From Scortum barcoo (lineage: Eukaryota; Chordata; Actinopteri; Centrarchiformes; Terapontidae), in assembly GCA_023238725.1 (NCBI GenBank), contig CM041552.1, positions 14,981,147 to 15,045,146 of the forward strand: 64,000 nucleotides of DNA, written 5' to 3'. Each line of letters opens with the position of its first letter. The first letter of the stretch is position 1. Positions 51,301 through 63,338 of the stretch are shown here, piece after piece. The notes under the pieces were generated by a model that worked only from the letters and a program-made list of their open reading frames with translations, was not told where the DNA came from and made no database searches. The position numbers and the translations under genes are program-made.

Positions 51301-54300
51301 TCAAACACTGACACTGTGTCTGCCTCTCGGACCCAGGACTGGGAGCTGGTTCCAGAGAACTGGGGCCTGATAGCTGAAGGCTCTGCCGCCTACATTACAG
51401 CCAAACAAATTACTAGTACTTCATGAGACACGGTAATATTTTTAGATCTCATGATGCCAAGAGTTAGAGAGTTGCCAACTTGTCATGTAACATGTCAAAG
51501 GCATGGAGGAAAATACTTAACTGCTTTACTTGATGAGCATTCATCAATCTAAGAACCCCATCAGTATATTAAGCTCAATTCCTAGTTTGAGAACATTCAC
51601 TGTGAGATATTAGCGTGTGTATCTGCCTTTCAGTCATATGTTGGTTTCCATTTATTTGTTATAAACAAACTTATGAAAATGAACTCTTCAGAGCACAGTC
51701 TGACATTGTTCAGTTATTTCTGTCAAATGTCACACTGAAAACCAGGAACTGAAAACACATCCTCACACAGCTGTTTGCGCAGCGTTTCAACAGCAATTTC
51801 CACAACTAGTCAGAAAATCAAACCTAGAGGAGAAAAGATTGTGGATTTGGACGTTTCCTGCATTTGAGAGCAGATGAAGCTGCTAAAAATAAAAATATGA
51901 AGCCACCTACACCTCACTACTGCACTGCCATTTAAAGATTCACAAGTTTCAACTTTGCATACTGATTTTTTATGCTGTATGGAAATAAATGCAGAGAGAA
52001 AAGGTTCAGGCTTAAATTGGACACTATGCTTTGGGAAAAGTCAATGCAGTTTGTGTTATGATTCCAAGCAAGACTAGGCTAGGATCCCAAGATGCAGACT
52101 CATGACCAGTGTCAAGTAAGGTTGAAAATCCCTCTCCTGCCATCACTATGAAGGCCTTACAACAGGCCCACCTAGGAGCAGGTAAAGGTACTTTCCATCT
52201 AAAAGATAACAGGAATCAGGGGTGCTTTTCACCGAGGCAATGTAATGCAATCCATATACAAGCAGGAGCAGTATGTAACCATATATGATGGATTAAAGTA
52301 ACTATGATTGAGAGTTAAGTGGAATGTGAAATTGATTAATGAAGTGATTTTTGAGATTTTATAATCTTTTAATGAATCAATATGAATGATCTGATGAAAC
52401 AATTGTGTATAAGGAGATGTAAAAACTGTTGATTTGTGTGTTGTAATCACCTTGTAACTGTCTTGTGACAATGAAGTCATCCTTAGCCAAAACGGGAAAA
52501 AGAAGAAGTAAGCTTGACCAGCGACTGTAACCAATGATAAGGTCAGATATGAAAACATAACCAAAAAAGGGGTTAAAGTGGGCATCAACTGGGTATCAGA
52601 CCATATCACGTAAGAATAAATTATAAAAAAGGTATAAAAAGGAGAGTAAAAGGGAAGTTCAGTGTTAATCTTCAGGGGGATCTTCGGCAGCTGAGACCTG
52701 ATGTCAGATCGACCACATTTAGGCATTAAAACTCCAGCTGAAAAATCATCATAAGAGAAAGAGTTTTGAGCAGTTATTCAACATCAAGAAATTTCCAGAT
52801 TGACTTCAACTGAAAATAGAGGATCGACCGAACGAAGATTATTCCATTGCCACCCAGTTGAAGAACTTCAAATCAAACTCTGGACATTCTCTCCGCTCAT
52901 GCAGCAAGACTGTGAACACTGTATTATTTTGGACTTTGTACAAGGTCAAGATTTTTACCAGATTTCACAACTCGGCTGAAAAGAGGAACCGCTATGGCCA
53001 AGTGGCTCTTCTCTTTTTCTCTATTTTTGAGGACATTTTCCACACAGCAACAGCCTCTGATTCAGATCATATTATTGAACTTTTAATCATTAAATTTTAA
53101 AATTAACTATTAACTTTAATTTTAAATTATTCAACTATTATTTAAATCGTAATTTTTATGCTGTATGCTTGCCCTTGCCTATTTCTGCAATAAAACTAAG
53201 CACTGCAATTAAAGTATAGAATCTGGACATTGGATTTTTGATTGGAAAAGCGTTTTGGGTAATAGGGTGTGTCATCATCACAGAGGTTCTATTTTTGGAT
53301 TACTCTAGCCAACAAAATCAACCGACCCTTGGGACCTGCTGGTCCAGGTCTCTAAAATTTATTCCTAGTAACCACACCAAGTGCCAAGTGCCAGGATCAC
53401 TTAGAGGAGGCTAGCTGCCGTGAACAGGGCGTGGCCGATCGGGTACTGGGCTCATTGGCTATTCAGCCTAGTGCCAGGTTGGAGGTAGCAGGGTAGACGA
53501 TCGGATGTAGGCAGTGAGAAACTAGGCGAGTCTCCTCGACACCAGCTTAAATTATCCCTAAAGTAAACTACTAGGTAATACCTATAGGCTATTAGGGATC
53601 GGACCCTTTAAACGGAGAGCTGGTCCAGTTCCACCTGTACAGGGGAAAACTCGGGCTTCAACACCAGACACCAGAGGTATGGTTATAACACAGTCTTTAA
53701 TAAAAGATAAGTGCAGGTAGCAGACAGTCTGAATATACTCAGAGCTGAGGATACCACCGGGTGGAGGCTGGTGGTGAATGCAGCTTGGCGTGTGGCTGGC
53801 AGAGCAGGGGCAGAGCAGGCAGGCTGGCAGAGCGTGGAAAGGGGCTGGCATGGTGAGAGCTGAAATGACAGTCAAACTGGACTGGGGTGGTGAACAACAG
53901 GACTGAGCGGGGGGAGACAAAGCCAGGAGCAAGACGAGGGGAATCAGACAGGTAGATATGGCAAACCAGGAGTCTGAAGACAAAGACAAAACTGATCAGT
54001 CGCAGGTAAAAAAAAAAAAAAAACACAGAGCAGAAAATCACAAGAGGCCACAAAGTACCAAGACAGATAACTGAACAATCCGGCAGAGAACAATGGAATG
54101 AACCGTTGGTTAAATAGTGATGAGGAGTGGGTGGCTTTATTGCAGGATGACTCTCAGGTGCGGCGATCAGCCCAGGTGTGGTAATGGGTGTCCTGGAGTA
54201 ACCTCCTCGTCTTCCTCGGCAACAGAGACAGACGTGACAGACAGAAACAGACAGAGGGAGATAAACTCACACACAACAAGGGAGAACAGGGGAACAAACA

Positions 54301-57300
54301 CAGGGGAGACAGACAGGGACCCCAACAGTTTATAGTGAACGCACTACTACATGTTAAACTAATGCTTTTATCCTTACAGTCTTTGTTAGTGGTCAGGTCT
54401 GAGTGAAAATGCTCCTTGATCTCATTTTTGTGTCCCAGCATTTCTAAGATAACCAATCTTATAGAGCCTACTTACATATATACTGATGTAAGTGGACAAA
54501 CATCGACACGAAGAGTAAGATCGGTTTAAATAGCGCAACATGTTGTTAGAGTGAGAGGATCAGTGTTGGTCGATAGGATGCCCTTGTCATCTGTGGCCTT
54601 GGTCATCGCTCCCTCTTGCCAGGTGTGAGGAGGCCTGCTCCAACAGGACATTTGGTGACGCCTGCAGCTTCCTGTGTGGCCCTTGTTTCCATGGTGACTG
54701 CCATCACGTGACAGGAAGATGTGTCTGTCAGCCAGGCTTTCAGGGAGAGAGGTGAGCATTATTCTTCTTATTTTCACCTGCACAAACAAGACAAACTGAA
54801 ATGAACACATGAACCACACCACACTGGAACTCGCAAGACTCTTTATTATTATTATTATTTTTCAAATCTCTTTTATCTTCACAGAGTAATGCAGTTGTGA
54901 GCATGGACTGTTGTTAAAATAAATCTCCCTTGTTGGACTGTTGAAGGAAATTTGGACTCGAAAACAGCACTGCAGACAATAAAAGATTCACTTGCTTTGC
55001 TTCTTCTCTTGAAGGAGAGGACATTTCAAACATGAAAGTCATATAATTTAAACAAATAAAACACACTGTGCAATTTGAGGTTAGCAGGATAAAACATGTA
55101 AAACCTACATTACGGTCCCTTTAATTTTCATCTCAGTGACGCTGCAGTGTTTAAAGTCATGATTCACCTTTGCTGTGTTTTAATTCTGTGACTTTGTGTG
55201 TTTCTCCAGCTGTAACAGCAGCTGCCCCGCCCTGCAGTTCGGCCTCAACTGTTCCTCTGCCTGTGACTGTGGTGAGGGGGTCCAGTGTGATCCAGTCACT
55301 GGTGTCTGCCCCAACAGTACGTCCATCCAACCATCCATCCATTAAATGTGTCTGTGCATGATGGTGCATGAGCCTGAATGACATCACACGTTTCCCGATA
55401 TGTGTGTGTGTGTGTACCAGGTTTCAGGGGCTCTGTACTGGCAGGTGTGCTGGTTCCTTTGCTCCTGTTGATCCTCGCTGTGCTCTGCTGCTGCTTGTGT
55501 TGTGGGGGAGGCCCCGTTGATAACAAAGACAGGTCTGTATTAGCCTGAACACTACTAGACCACCTTGAACTGGACTGGAAAAATCATAAAACTTTCTTTA
55601 TGTTACACAGCCCAGAATCTGGAAGAATTGATTTTGTCATTCGTCCTTAAAATTGATAATTGGGATGACATTTTAGGTGGCATAAAACACTTTTAATTAG
55701 TAAGATTCAATTGTACATTGAATATAAATTCAACTACGGCGCTGTGCAACATACTCTGACTGTATAAATCTTCCATTTTCCAGGGCAACTGTGGCTGATG
55801 GAGGCCTGTCAGTTCGGATGAAGTATCATGTGTACAGCGTCCTGGCTAATGTCGGTGCTGCTCTTCCCTGTATCTCTGATTGGTCTTCTGGCCTGCCTCG
55901 TGTCACTGGTCAGTCCTGCAGCACATTATTATAACGCTGCATAATAAATGCAGTGATATATTTTGATTTACAGATTGTGTACAAACTTTTAAACTCCAGA
56001 TCCATTTTAAGACCCATTAAGATCCATTTTGTACTTCACCATGAATGTCCTGTTTTCATGCAGTTACACTGTGACACTGTGTTTCATGTTCACTTAGTGA
56101 GAAATATTTGAGTGCTTTTAAAGTCTCTGTGGAGGAGTGACTGCACGAATTATGAAGTAATGAGTAAGGACGTTTCAGTAACTTGTGGAGGGGTAGGGCA
56201 GTGTGAATGTCAAAGTCCGCACATTCAAACAGTTACTCGACTATTGATCAGTAGCTCACCCCTTTTTCAGGCCTAGTCATTGAAAAAAGTGTCTGAATTC
56301 ACTGTTTGCAGTCTAATGATTGGAGGCTAATGGGAAATTCCGGATGAATAAAATTATGTGAAATTACACAACTTCTTGGGAATTAAATTAAATATAAAGA
56401 TCATAAAATGTATAATTTTTTAATTCCAAAAGTTTCTACCTCTGTGTTTGGATTGGTGAAATATTTTAAGGAGGACTTGCTTCAGTTACTAACGATAGAC
56501 AAAACAAATTTCTTACCAACATATCTCAGAGCTCGTACAGGCTTTTCAGTGTGAATCATATTTAATCGAATATAAACAATTATATAACAAGTGCAAAAAA
56601 AAAAGTCTCTCAAAATCTTGAAAACCTTAAGAAAAGCCTTGTATGGATTTGGCTGACATTATCTGCTATTGTTTAATCTACTTTTCACACATACAGTGTC
56701 CCATCATGACCCAGAGCTGACGTTCAACCACAGCTTCATCGAGCCTCCTTCCTCCGGCTGGGTGACCGAGGGGTCGTCCTTCGACAGTGACGAGGAGGAG
56801 GGAGAGGCGCTCTACTGCGTCCCCCCAAGAGAAGGTAGGGACAGGGAGACTTTACTTTGCCTTCTGCCTCTTGCACACTTCCCCCTCCATCTCCTCTCAC
56901 GTCGCTGGACTTCTCTGTCTCTGTCCCTTTGGCAGACATCCCAGAGGTGGCAGGTGGTGAGTTCCAGGAGATGAGCTCGAAGTGCAACATGTTCTTAGAC
57001 CCATCCGGCTTCAGCAGTGAGGACATCACTTCGCCCTTCAACATCCCTCGCACCTCCAGCATCGCCAAGTCCAAGCGACCATCGGTTTCTTTTGCCGAGG
57101 GCACCCGCTTCAGCCCCAAAGAGAGGCGTGGTTCGCCCACATTGCCCAGGACCCCGGCGCGCTCTCCCTGGACAACCGCGCAAGCAACAAACCCAAGTCG
57201 CCGTGGGGAGTTTTGATGCTGTCTGCCCTCCAAAGTCAGGGAAGTGCGGCTAGAACTGGGGAGGAAGATGGAGCCGAGGGTGAGGAGAGGGAAGAAGACG

Positions 57301-58070
57301 TGGATGTGCAGGAGACAGAGAATCGGGAAACAAGCTGTGAGGTAGGGGAGAAGGAAGTAGACAAAACCCCATCCCAGGCCACCCTGCAGGTCCCCGGGGC
57401 CTCAGGACGAAGACGGACTATGTCCAACACGGCTCATAAAGGGACTCAGCTGCCAGCAACTGCCTCTGATGCTCATGCATCAAATAAGGTCACCACAGTG
57501 TATGTGACAGTGGGTAAGGCAGGTAGGCCCGTGTCGAAGACCGAGTCGAGCTCGGAAGGCCCCGTTCAGGCCATGCTGCGACGTCTTGGCAGCCTCCAGA
57601 GGCAAAGGGATCAGGACTCTGGCAGGCCCAAACCTAAACCAGCTGAGATCACCAAACCACCCCGGAGGAAGCTCGGAGCTCGGGCGACTGTGTGGGAGCA
57701 GGGAGGGCCGGCCGGAGGGGAGGTCGGCATATGTAAGCCAATCAGGAGAAAGTTTGCCTCTCCAAACCCTAATGACGCGGCTGGTGCCAGTGATGCGGCG
57801 TCATCAGAGAGCGACACTCCAAAAAGGCCGCTTTCATCCATTTTGAAGAGCGTGCCTGAGCTGGCTTCAGCTGACTGTCCTGATCTGATGGTCGAGGGAG
57901 ATGCGAGGCAGGGAGGTGACCCCGAAACAGGAAAGACTGAGAGCACCTACCTGACCGTGGGACCAACAGGAGACGCTGCGAGTCTCACTGAGGTCATCGC
58001 CAACAAGGGCGCAGTGGCCAACGTGAATGATGAGCCCTGCTATGAAAACGTCATGATCAAACACTCATAA
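47657..58070 (+). CDS. scarf1: Scavenger receptor class F member 1 (with two apparent frame breaks)
   Basis: Eleven exons: 47657-47757, 48095-48156, 48301-48403, 49788-50328, 50409-50627, 54623-54751, 55210-55316, 55421-55532, 55784-55908, 56697-56834, 56936-58070; about 924 aa. SCARF1 is an endothelial/phagocyte receptor for modified LDL and apoptotic cells. It shows a signal peptide (MKLLLGALAALLCCSLSSS), a long array of Cys-rich EGF-like repeats (for example CHPVTGECTCKPNRWGPLC), a transmembrane helix (VLVPLLLLILAVLCCCLCC, exon 8), then a long Ser/Pro-rich cytoplasmic tail with VSHHDPELTFNHSFIEPPS, RPSVSFAEGT and the end CYENVMIKHS, all shared with human SCARF1. Exon 3 needs two extra bases to stay in frame. 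The last exon changes frame at about 57130-57160, between SPKERRGS and PKSPWGVLM. Position beside rilp matches human. Confidence 0.92.
48247..48298. repeat. (GT)26 microsatellite ending at the scarf1 exon 3 acceptor
   Basis: Fifty-two bases of pure GT are followed by AG and then the exon start CTGTGTGTAGGGG. Confidence 0.97.
48637..49745. repeat. AGTAAAAGTAC-rich hAT-like non-autonomous element in scarf1 intron 3
   Basis: Ends read CACAATGGGGTAGAAG (left) and TTTTATTCCACCACAGTG (right), which are inverted-repeat related. The left part has AAGTAAAAGTACC motifs. The middle contains TTTCCAACCTAGAGGTCGGGCCCCTC, also typical of this teleost family. No coding sequence. Confidence 0.65.
50725..51420 (+). 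repeat. High-copy percomorph interspersed repeat in scarf1 intron 5
   Basis: Recognised from segments such as GGGATCCCTCTCCCTGGGAC, TTGCATCATGGGAGCCCCCC, TAAACCTATAGCAGCATAAC and GGGGCCTGATAGCTGAAGGC, which recur throughout percomorph genomes. Its class is not certain to me. Confidence 0.65.
51421..52429. other. scarf1 intron 5 sequence without recognised features
   Basis: AT-rich. From about 52053 (GATCCCAAGATGCAGACTCA) it may hold the left end of the repeat that resumes at about 53600, split by the LTR-like insertion. Confidence 0.4.
52430..53283 (+). mobile_element. Possible solo LTR of an endogenous retroelement
   Basis: GGTATAAAAAGG (TATA-like) lies at 52631-52642. About 550 bases on come AATAAA (53189-53194) and then about 90 bases to TCATCATCACA. 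A TATA box, a long transcribed region and a poly-A signal without any coding sequence resemble a retroviral LTR with a long R region. No second copy exists in the window, no primer-binding site follows that I recognise, and the ends and target duplication are not defined. Confidence 0.35.
53600..54340 (-). repeat. Unclassified interspersed repeat in scarf1 intron 5
   Basis: G/A-rich, compositionally unlike its surroundings. It contains GTCTTTAATAAAAGATAAGT, repeated GGCTGGCAGAGC units, a poly-A run at 54007-54022 and a (GACAGA)-rich end. Similar sequences are widespread in fish, often antisense as here. No coding sequence. Confidence 0.45.
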
Positions 58071-58302
58071 CCTCAGAGGAATGAATATGTCAGCAGGTCT
58101 GATCCAAACAACTGCATGTTTATTTTCCTGCAGCTGCAACACAACACAAAGGGAACAACCTGAGTAAATTACAGCTCTGAGACTCATGAATTATGGTATG
58201 ACAGTTAGTACAGTTCGCATATTGACATGTATGCAGCATTTGTGGTTAAAAAAACAAATTCTAGAGAATGATATGATGAATATATATACGATAAATGAAA
58301 CA

Positions 58303-58308
58303 AATAAA
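58303..58308 (+). terminator. scarf1: scarf1 polyadenylation signal, with a distal candidate at 59022-59027
   Basis: AATAAA lies 233 bases past the stop codon. A second AATAAA at 59022 could give a longer 3' UTR. Confidence 0.5.
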
Positions 58309-59059
58309 CCACTGAATATCAGGCGTGGTAATTTCTTCTAACAATACCATTGATTGAACACAAGCATTGGGACATTTGAGCCATAATTGTTTATAGTTGC
58401 TCCAGTGAAACATGTTTTATTAATTGCACACACATACAAGTACTGTAATATCTGAGTTTTTGACTGAGAAGACATAAGCAGACATAAAAAGTCGTTTTTA
58501 AAGCGCATCATTTTGAATATTGTGCCACGAAGACATAAACAAACATTGGCAAAAACATAGTTATCAAAGCATCATGAATGTTGAAGCATGAAAGTTAGAG
58601 ATCAGTGCTGTGCTGATTTTTTTTATTAGTCATGGATTAGGATACAGCCTGTAACAGGTTGTGAATATACAGTCAAATATGACTCACTCTGAATTAGTAA
58701 ACATCCAGTAAATGTCTGTCAAAGGACACTTGCTGTGTCAGTGCATTGTGGTATAATATTTTACCCTTTAAAAGCTGTCAGCACAGGTCAGAAGACTGGA
58801 ATTATAAGAATGTTTTCTACAGTCAAAGTGCCCTCGAACAGGCTGACTTCTGCTGTGACACTCACATAAAGCTGCCTTTGGGTAAAATGTTTTGTTTTCA
58901 TGTCACAAGGGGACGTCTGTATGATTTATAACCCTTTTGTGCACAAAACCTCCATCGTGTCATGACTGTTTTATATTGTCAAATTCATTGTATATACTGA
59001 ATGCTCACAAATAATAATGGAAATAAACTTTTTGAAGTTTGTACATGAATGATTTAGAA

Positions 59060-59546
59060 AACATGTGGAAGAAGTACTCACATCTTTTACTAAAGTGAAA
59101 GTAGCAACCCCTACCTCAAAAATACTCTGTGACAAGTAAAAGTTCTTAATTAAAAAGTATTATCAGCAAAACACACTTAAAGTATCAAGAGTAAAAATAC
59201 ACAATAGAGTAGAGTGGCCCCTCTGAGAGATTGATATAGTATCATATTATTGGAATATTACCACTGAAACATTCACACATGGTTGAGGTGGAGCTAATTC
59301 AAAGTATATTATACACTCTTGGTTAGTTTAACCTCTAATGAAGCAGAGTATATAATAAGTCGATCATATACTGAACTATGTTCAGTCATAAAGTAACCAG
59401 TAGCTAAGTTTTTAGATAAATGTGATGAAGTAAAAAGTACAATATTTGCCTTTGATATGTAGTGGAGTAGAAGAACAAAGTAGCATAAAATTGAAATACT
59501 CAAAGTACAAGTATTTAACTAAATGCAACTGGATTCCACAACTGAT
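59060..59546. repeat. AGTAAAAGTAC-type hAT-like element between scarf1 and vtn
   Basis: Opens with TGTGGAAGAAGTACTCACATC and closes with GCAACTGGATTCCACAACTG. Inside are AAAGTATTATCAGCAA and GGTGGAGCTAATTCAAAGTA, the latter matching the scarf1 intron 3 copy. Confidence 0.7.
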
Positions 59547-59563
59547 GCAATTTAACAAATACC

Positions 59564-59569
59564 TTTATT
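59564..59569 (-). terminator. vtn: vtn polyadenylation signal
   Basis: AATAAA on the minus strand lies about 370 bases past the vtn stop, just beyond the hAT-like repeat. The genes scarf1 and vtn are tail-to-tail here. Confidence 0.45.
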
Positions 59570-59937
59570 ATTAGGAAGCTGTGAATCTGTTAAACATAAA
59601 ACTTTTCAACTGGTCTTTTCAACCGTACTTTCACTTCTCACCTGCTGACTGCTCACAGTTCTGCGATCACCTTTTCTCAGTTGAGCCCATTTTCACTACT
59701 GTTGTGTTTAATAAAAGCAAGTCAGTCGATTTTGACAGCAGATGAGAAAGTCAACCGGCTGGACTCTGACCGTGATGAGCAGAGTGTGGACTTTGACTGA
59801 TCTCCAATATTTGCTGAGGCTGATGAGCAGCTAGTTATGTGTTACACTGAAAATACCTGACACACTCTCCCACAGTCAACACTCAGTGGAAACGAATGAT
59901 CTGCGAGACACACATTTAGCGGATATCTGATTTGAAA

Positions 59938-62900
59938 CTACTTCTCTGCCCCGGTGGTGTCTGAACAGCCGAGCCAGTACTTTGCGATGGATCTGGGATA
60001 TGGAGGCATGGCAGGATCAACTCTCTTGGTCCTGAGGTCCACTCTGTAGTATTTATCTAGAAAACACATAAAACAAGGCAGTTCTTTATTTTATCTCTCT
60101 AGATAACTTAGGTGCTAAGGTAGGTTCTTTTTGTATAAAGCAAATCTCACTCTGAGTCGGAAAACTAACGTAAAAGGTCATCAAAACACTCAATTGACTC
60201 ATGGCGGTAACAAATGGAAAGTAAGTATGAAATGGTTTCTGTGTCTGTTTCTTTATCATGTGAACTAATGCGCTGCATGTGAAACTAGTTATAATAAGCC
60301 GTCTGTGGCTGGACTGAGCTGGGAAAGTTTGATGAAATTACAGAGTTCCTGTCTGCTTGACATCTGTGACTCTGCTCACAGAGGTTCTCTGTCTTCAGGC
60401 TGTCTGAAAAAGCTGAAATGTGCTCCTGAAGTTAATTGAAAGAGACTTCTCCTACTGTTTTGACCATCTCGCCCTCCGAACACAGATATGACATTGATTA
60501 TTTTGTGAGCATTCAAACACTGTAGTTTGTGTATTCATTTGTACTTTATCTCATAAATATTTTTGGTCTCAATTATAGGACTTTGTGTGTAAAAGACTGT
60601 ATGTTTGACAGGAGGAGGTGTTTTTATTTTGAAAGGTACGGAGTGAGAACATACTGCTGTCAGCATCCTGAGATGATGAAGTACGGTTTTGGTCTTTTCA
60701 TGAGTCTCTATTGTGTTATTTCATATATTTTTGTACTGCGTCTGTGTATTCTTTGCTTTTATCTCTCACTAAATGATTTTCCTTCTTTAGATAATAAACT
60801 TAATTGTTAATTAGTTGGATTTGATTTCATTTGATCACAGAATATACTGTATGTATTTATGTAAGTATATTAAATTCCTGGCTACCGTATCTTGTTTGTA
60901 TTCATAAACATATTTAGTACTGAAGCAAATGCATAATGAATTGAGTAATTGATCAACAGATAACTATTTAGATAGCTGCTGAAACAGTAGTGTTTGTAGT
61001 CATTTACCAAACAAACATTCACAGGTTGGAGGTTCTCAAATGACTGGACTTGCTGCTTTTCTCAGTTTTATGTTGGTGTGAATATTTTCAGGTTTTGGAC
61101 TGTTGGCTCAGACAAAAGAAACAATTTGAAGATGTCACTTTGGGCTCTGAAAACACTGAGATGAACATTCAGTCTAAACACTGAATTGAATATAATTGTT
61201 AGAAGCAGATAAGGTTTTATGTACACAGGGCATCCATGCAAGGCAGTGGTGAGGACAGTTGGACCATCCTCTTGTTTAAAGGTCGAATGAATTAATATGT
61301 TGTTAAATTATTTTGTGTAATGTACCTCCTTTAAAGAAGTAGACGCTCAGCGAGGGCAGGTCCCTCTGGACGGTGTCCCAGTACGACCTGCCGTCTCTGG
61401 AGTCGTAGTTGCCTCTGTTGTTCTGGTGGTAACGGTCTCTCCGTCTGTCCTGGTCCCAGTCTTGATCCCGTCTGTCCCGTCTGTCCCGTCTGTCCCAGTC
61501 TCTTCCGAGCCTCTCCTCCATCTCCATCCTCCTCTCTGCCAACCTCAGACCCATTTCCATGCCCCTCTGAGCAAACTCCTGCCCCATGTTCATCCCCTGC
61601 TCAGCCATGGACCCCCAGAAAGGCGAGCGGCTCTGCCTCCTGCGACCCCACTGCTGCCCGTACTGCTGGTCCCACTGCTGACCTTGCTGTTGACCCCACT
61701 GCTGGTAGTCGTTGCGGCGCCGCGAAGACCTCCCGGGGGGGACATACATTCTGCCTGTCATGACGGCATCCACCGGAGCTTTGACGCCCCTCCAGTCCCT
61801 CTCGATGAAGTGGTGTTTGTCGTGATGCTTAGGCACTGAAGGAGGTCAGAAAAACATGAAGCTGGGCCAGTAACAACAACTGCCTCCACCTTTTACACAA
61901 GCACAAATGATCTACAACTCACAGTCAGAGAAGAGCTCGCTGAAGAAATGCTCATAGTTGTTGTAGTATACGTCAGTGTAGTGCCTGAACAGTGTGGACG
62001 GAGACCTCTCAGACATGGTGAAACACTCCTCGTGGGACGGCTGGTGCAAAAACTCATATGTGTAATATTGTTCCCCTGGAAAAAACAACAAGATGATAAA
62101 GAGATTAGATTAAGTAACATCCATATTATAAAACACCATTTATACCTTAAAAATATCGGGATATATTGTCTAATATCTGACTGTACCCTTGAAAAAATAG
62201 ACCCTCTCTTTTCCATTGTGACCCGGAGCAGGCAGAGCAAAGGCCGCATCCACGTGATCGGGAATTTTGTCGAAGCCCACGCTGATATCTCGAGGATAGT
62301 CGTCATCAAGCACGCCGTTATCAAACCTCCAGTATTTGTTTCCCTAATGGGAGTTTTGATTCATTCAAACATGTAATCGACACACCTGCAACTGGTGAAA
62401 TTAACACAAGGTCATTTCCTGCATCCCCACCTTGAATATGTAGGTCTTCCCTTGGCAGTTGACGCGGGTGAAGGCAGCATCAATCGGCCCGCTGATGCCC
62501 CACACATCCTTTATGAGCTTTGGATAACCAGGAAGCACTGACTTCTGGTCCAGTTCAAAAAAGTAGTCCCCTAGAAATAAAGGCACACAAGTTCATGTCC
62601 TCCCACAACAGAAAGCTCTTATACTTTCATTTCCTCAACAGCCAAGGTAGACTGTGTCGCTCTCCATCACTTACTCAGATTACATGTACGTCACTCACCT
62701 CTGAAAGCGTATATGGAGCCATTTTTTAGTTGCATGAAGGAGTCAAAAGGCCTCCCACTGCAGGCTTTGGCGTCTGGATCGGGGGCTTCAGTGGTGACGG
62801 GGACAGTGGTTGTCTCAGTCTGAGTGACGTCTGTCGTGCTGTTGTCCTTCGCTGTGGTTGCGACCGGGGGCGTTCCATGTATAACAGGGATTTTCTGAAA

Positions 62901-63338
62901 TATGGTGTCCATCAGTCGAGGGGGTCTGGTCATTTCTAGTTTGGTTTCTGGATGATGATGCTGTCTGCGGCCAAAGTCTGACATGGTTTGCTGTGTGGGC
63001 CTCAGCTCACGGCTGGTGGCGGTAACATGCTGCTGTGCTGACAGTCTGGGGGATACAGTGGTGACTTCAAACTCGTCATCATCATCTTCTGCAAACACAA
63101 ATGTGTCTCCACGAGCTGACGGAGGAGAAAAAAAAAATAGAAATGAGCATCTTTCCATGCACCATTTTGACTCACAACACAACTTAATTTTAACAGATGA
63201 GCAGAGAGGTTTTCTTACTCGTCATGCCACAGGTGACATCAAAGTCGGAGCAGCAGCTCTTGTAATACTTGCACATCGAGTCACACTGGCACATCCTCTG
63301 AGATTCAAAGCCATTCTCACAGCGACCCATGCAAGATT
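59938..63338 (-). CDS. vtn: Vitronectin, lacking the signal-peptide exon (beyond right edge)
   Basis: Seven exons (minus): 63219-63338, 62699-63115, 62431-62570, 62187-62343, 61923-62075, 61326-61835, 59938-60056; they join in frame to about 538 aa after the missing exon 1. Vitronectin is a secreted plasma/matrix protein for cell adhesion and protease-inhibitor binding. It shows a somatomedin B domain with eight cysteines (CMGRCENGF ... CKYYKSCCSDFDVTC), followed directly by the integrin motif RGD and an acidic stretch (FAEDDDDEFE), as in human. Then come a Thr/Pro-rich linker and hemopexin repeats (RPFDSFMQLKNGSIYAFRG, YPKLIKDVWGISGPIDAAFT, YWRFDNGVLDDDYPRDIS). The last repeat (DKYYRVDLRTKRVD) ends YPRSIAKYWLGC. 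A large Q/W/G-rich and Arg/Asp-rich insert occupies exon 61326-61835. Which fish paralogue (a or b) is not resolved. Confidence 0.93.
60930..61310 (+). repeat. Teleost interspersed repeat in the last vtn intron
   Basis: AATTGATCAACAGATAACTA, then AACATTCACAGGTTGGAGGTT, CTTGCTGCTTTTCTCAG and GATGTCACTTTGGGCTCTG. This is the common fish repeat family whose ends carry TAATCGATTAAT-type motifs. It is related to 63570-64000 in the first visible vtn intron, in the same orientation. Confidence 0.65.

Noticed and set aside
52229..52726. 165-codon open frame on the minus strand
   Set aside because: AT-rich, with no recognisable domain, and overlapping the LTR-like repeat. Probably chance.
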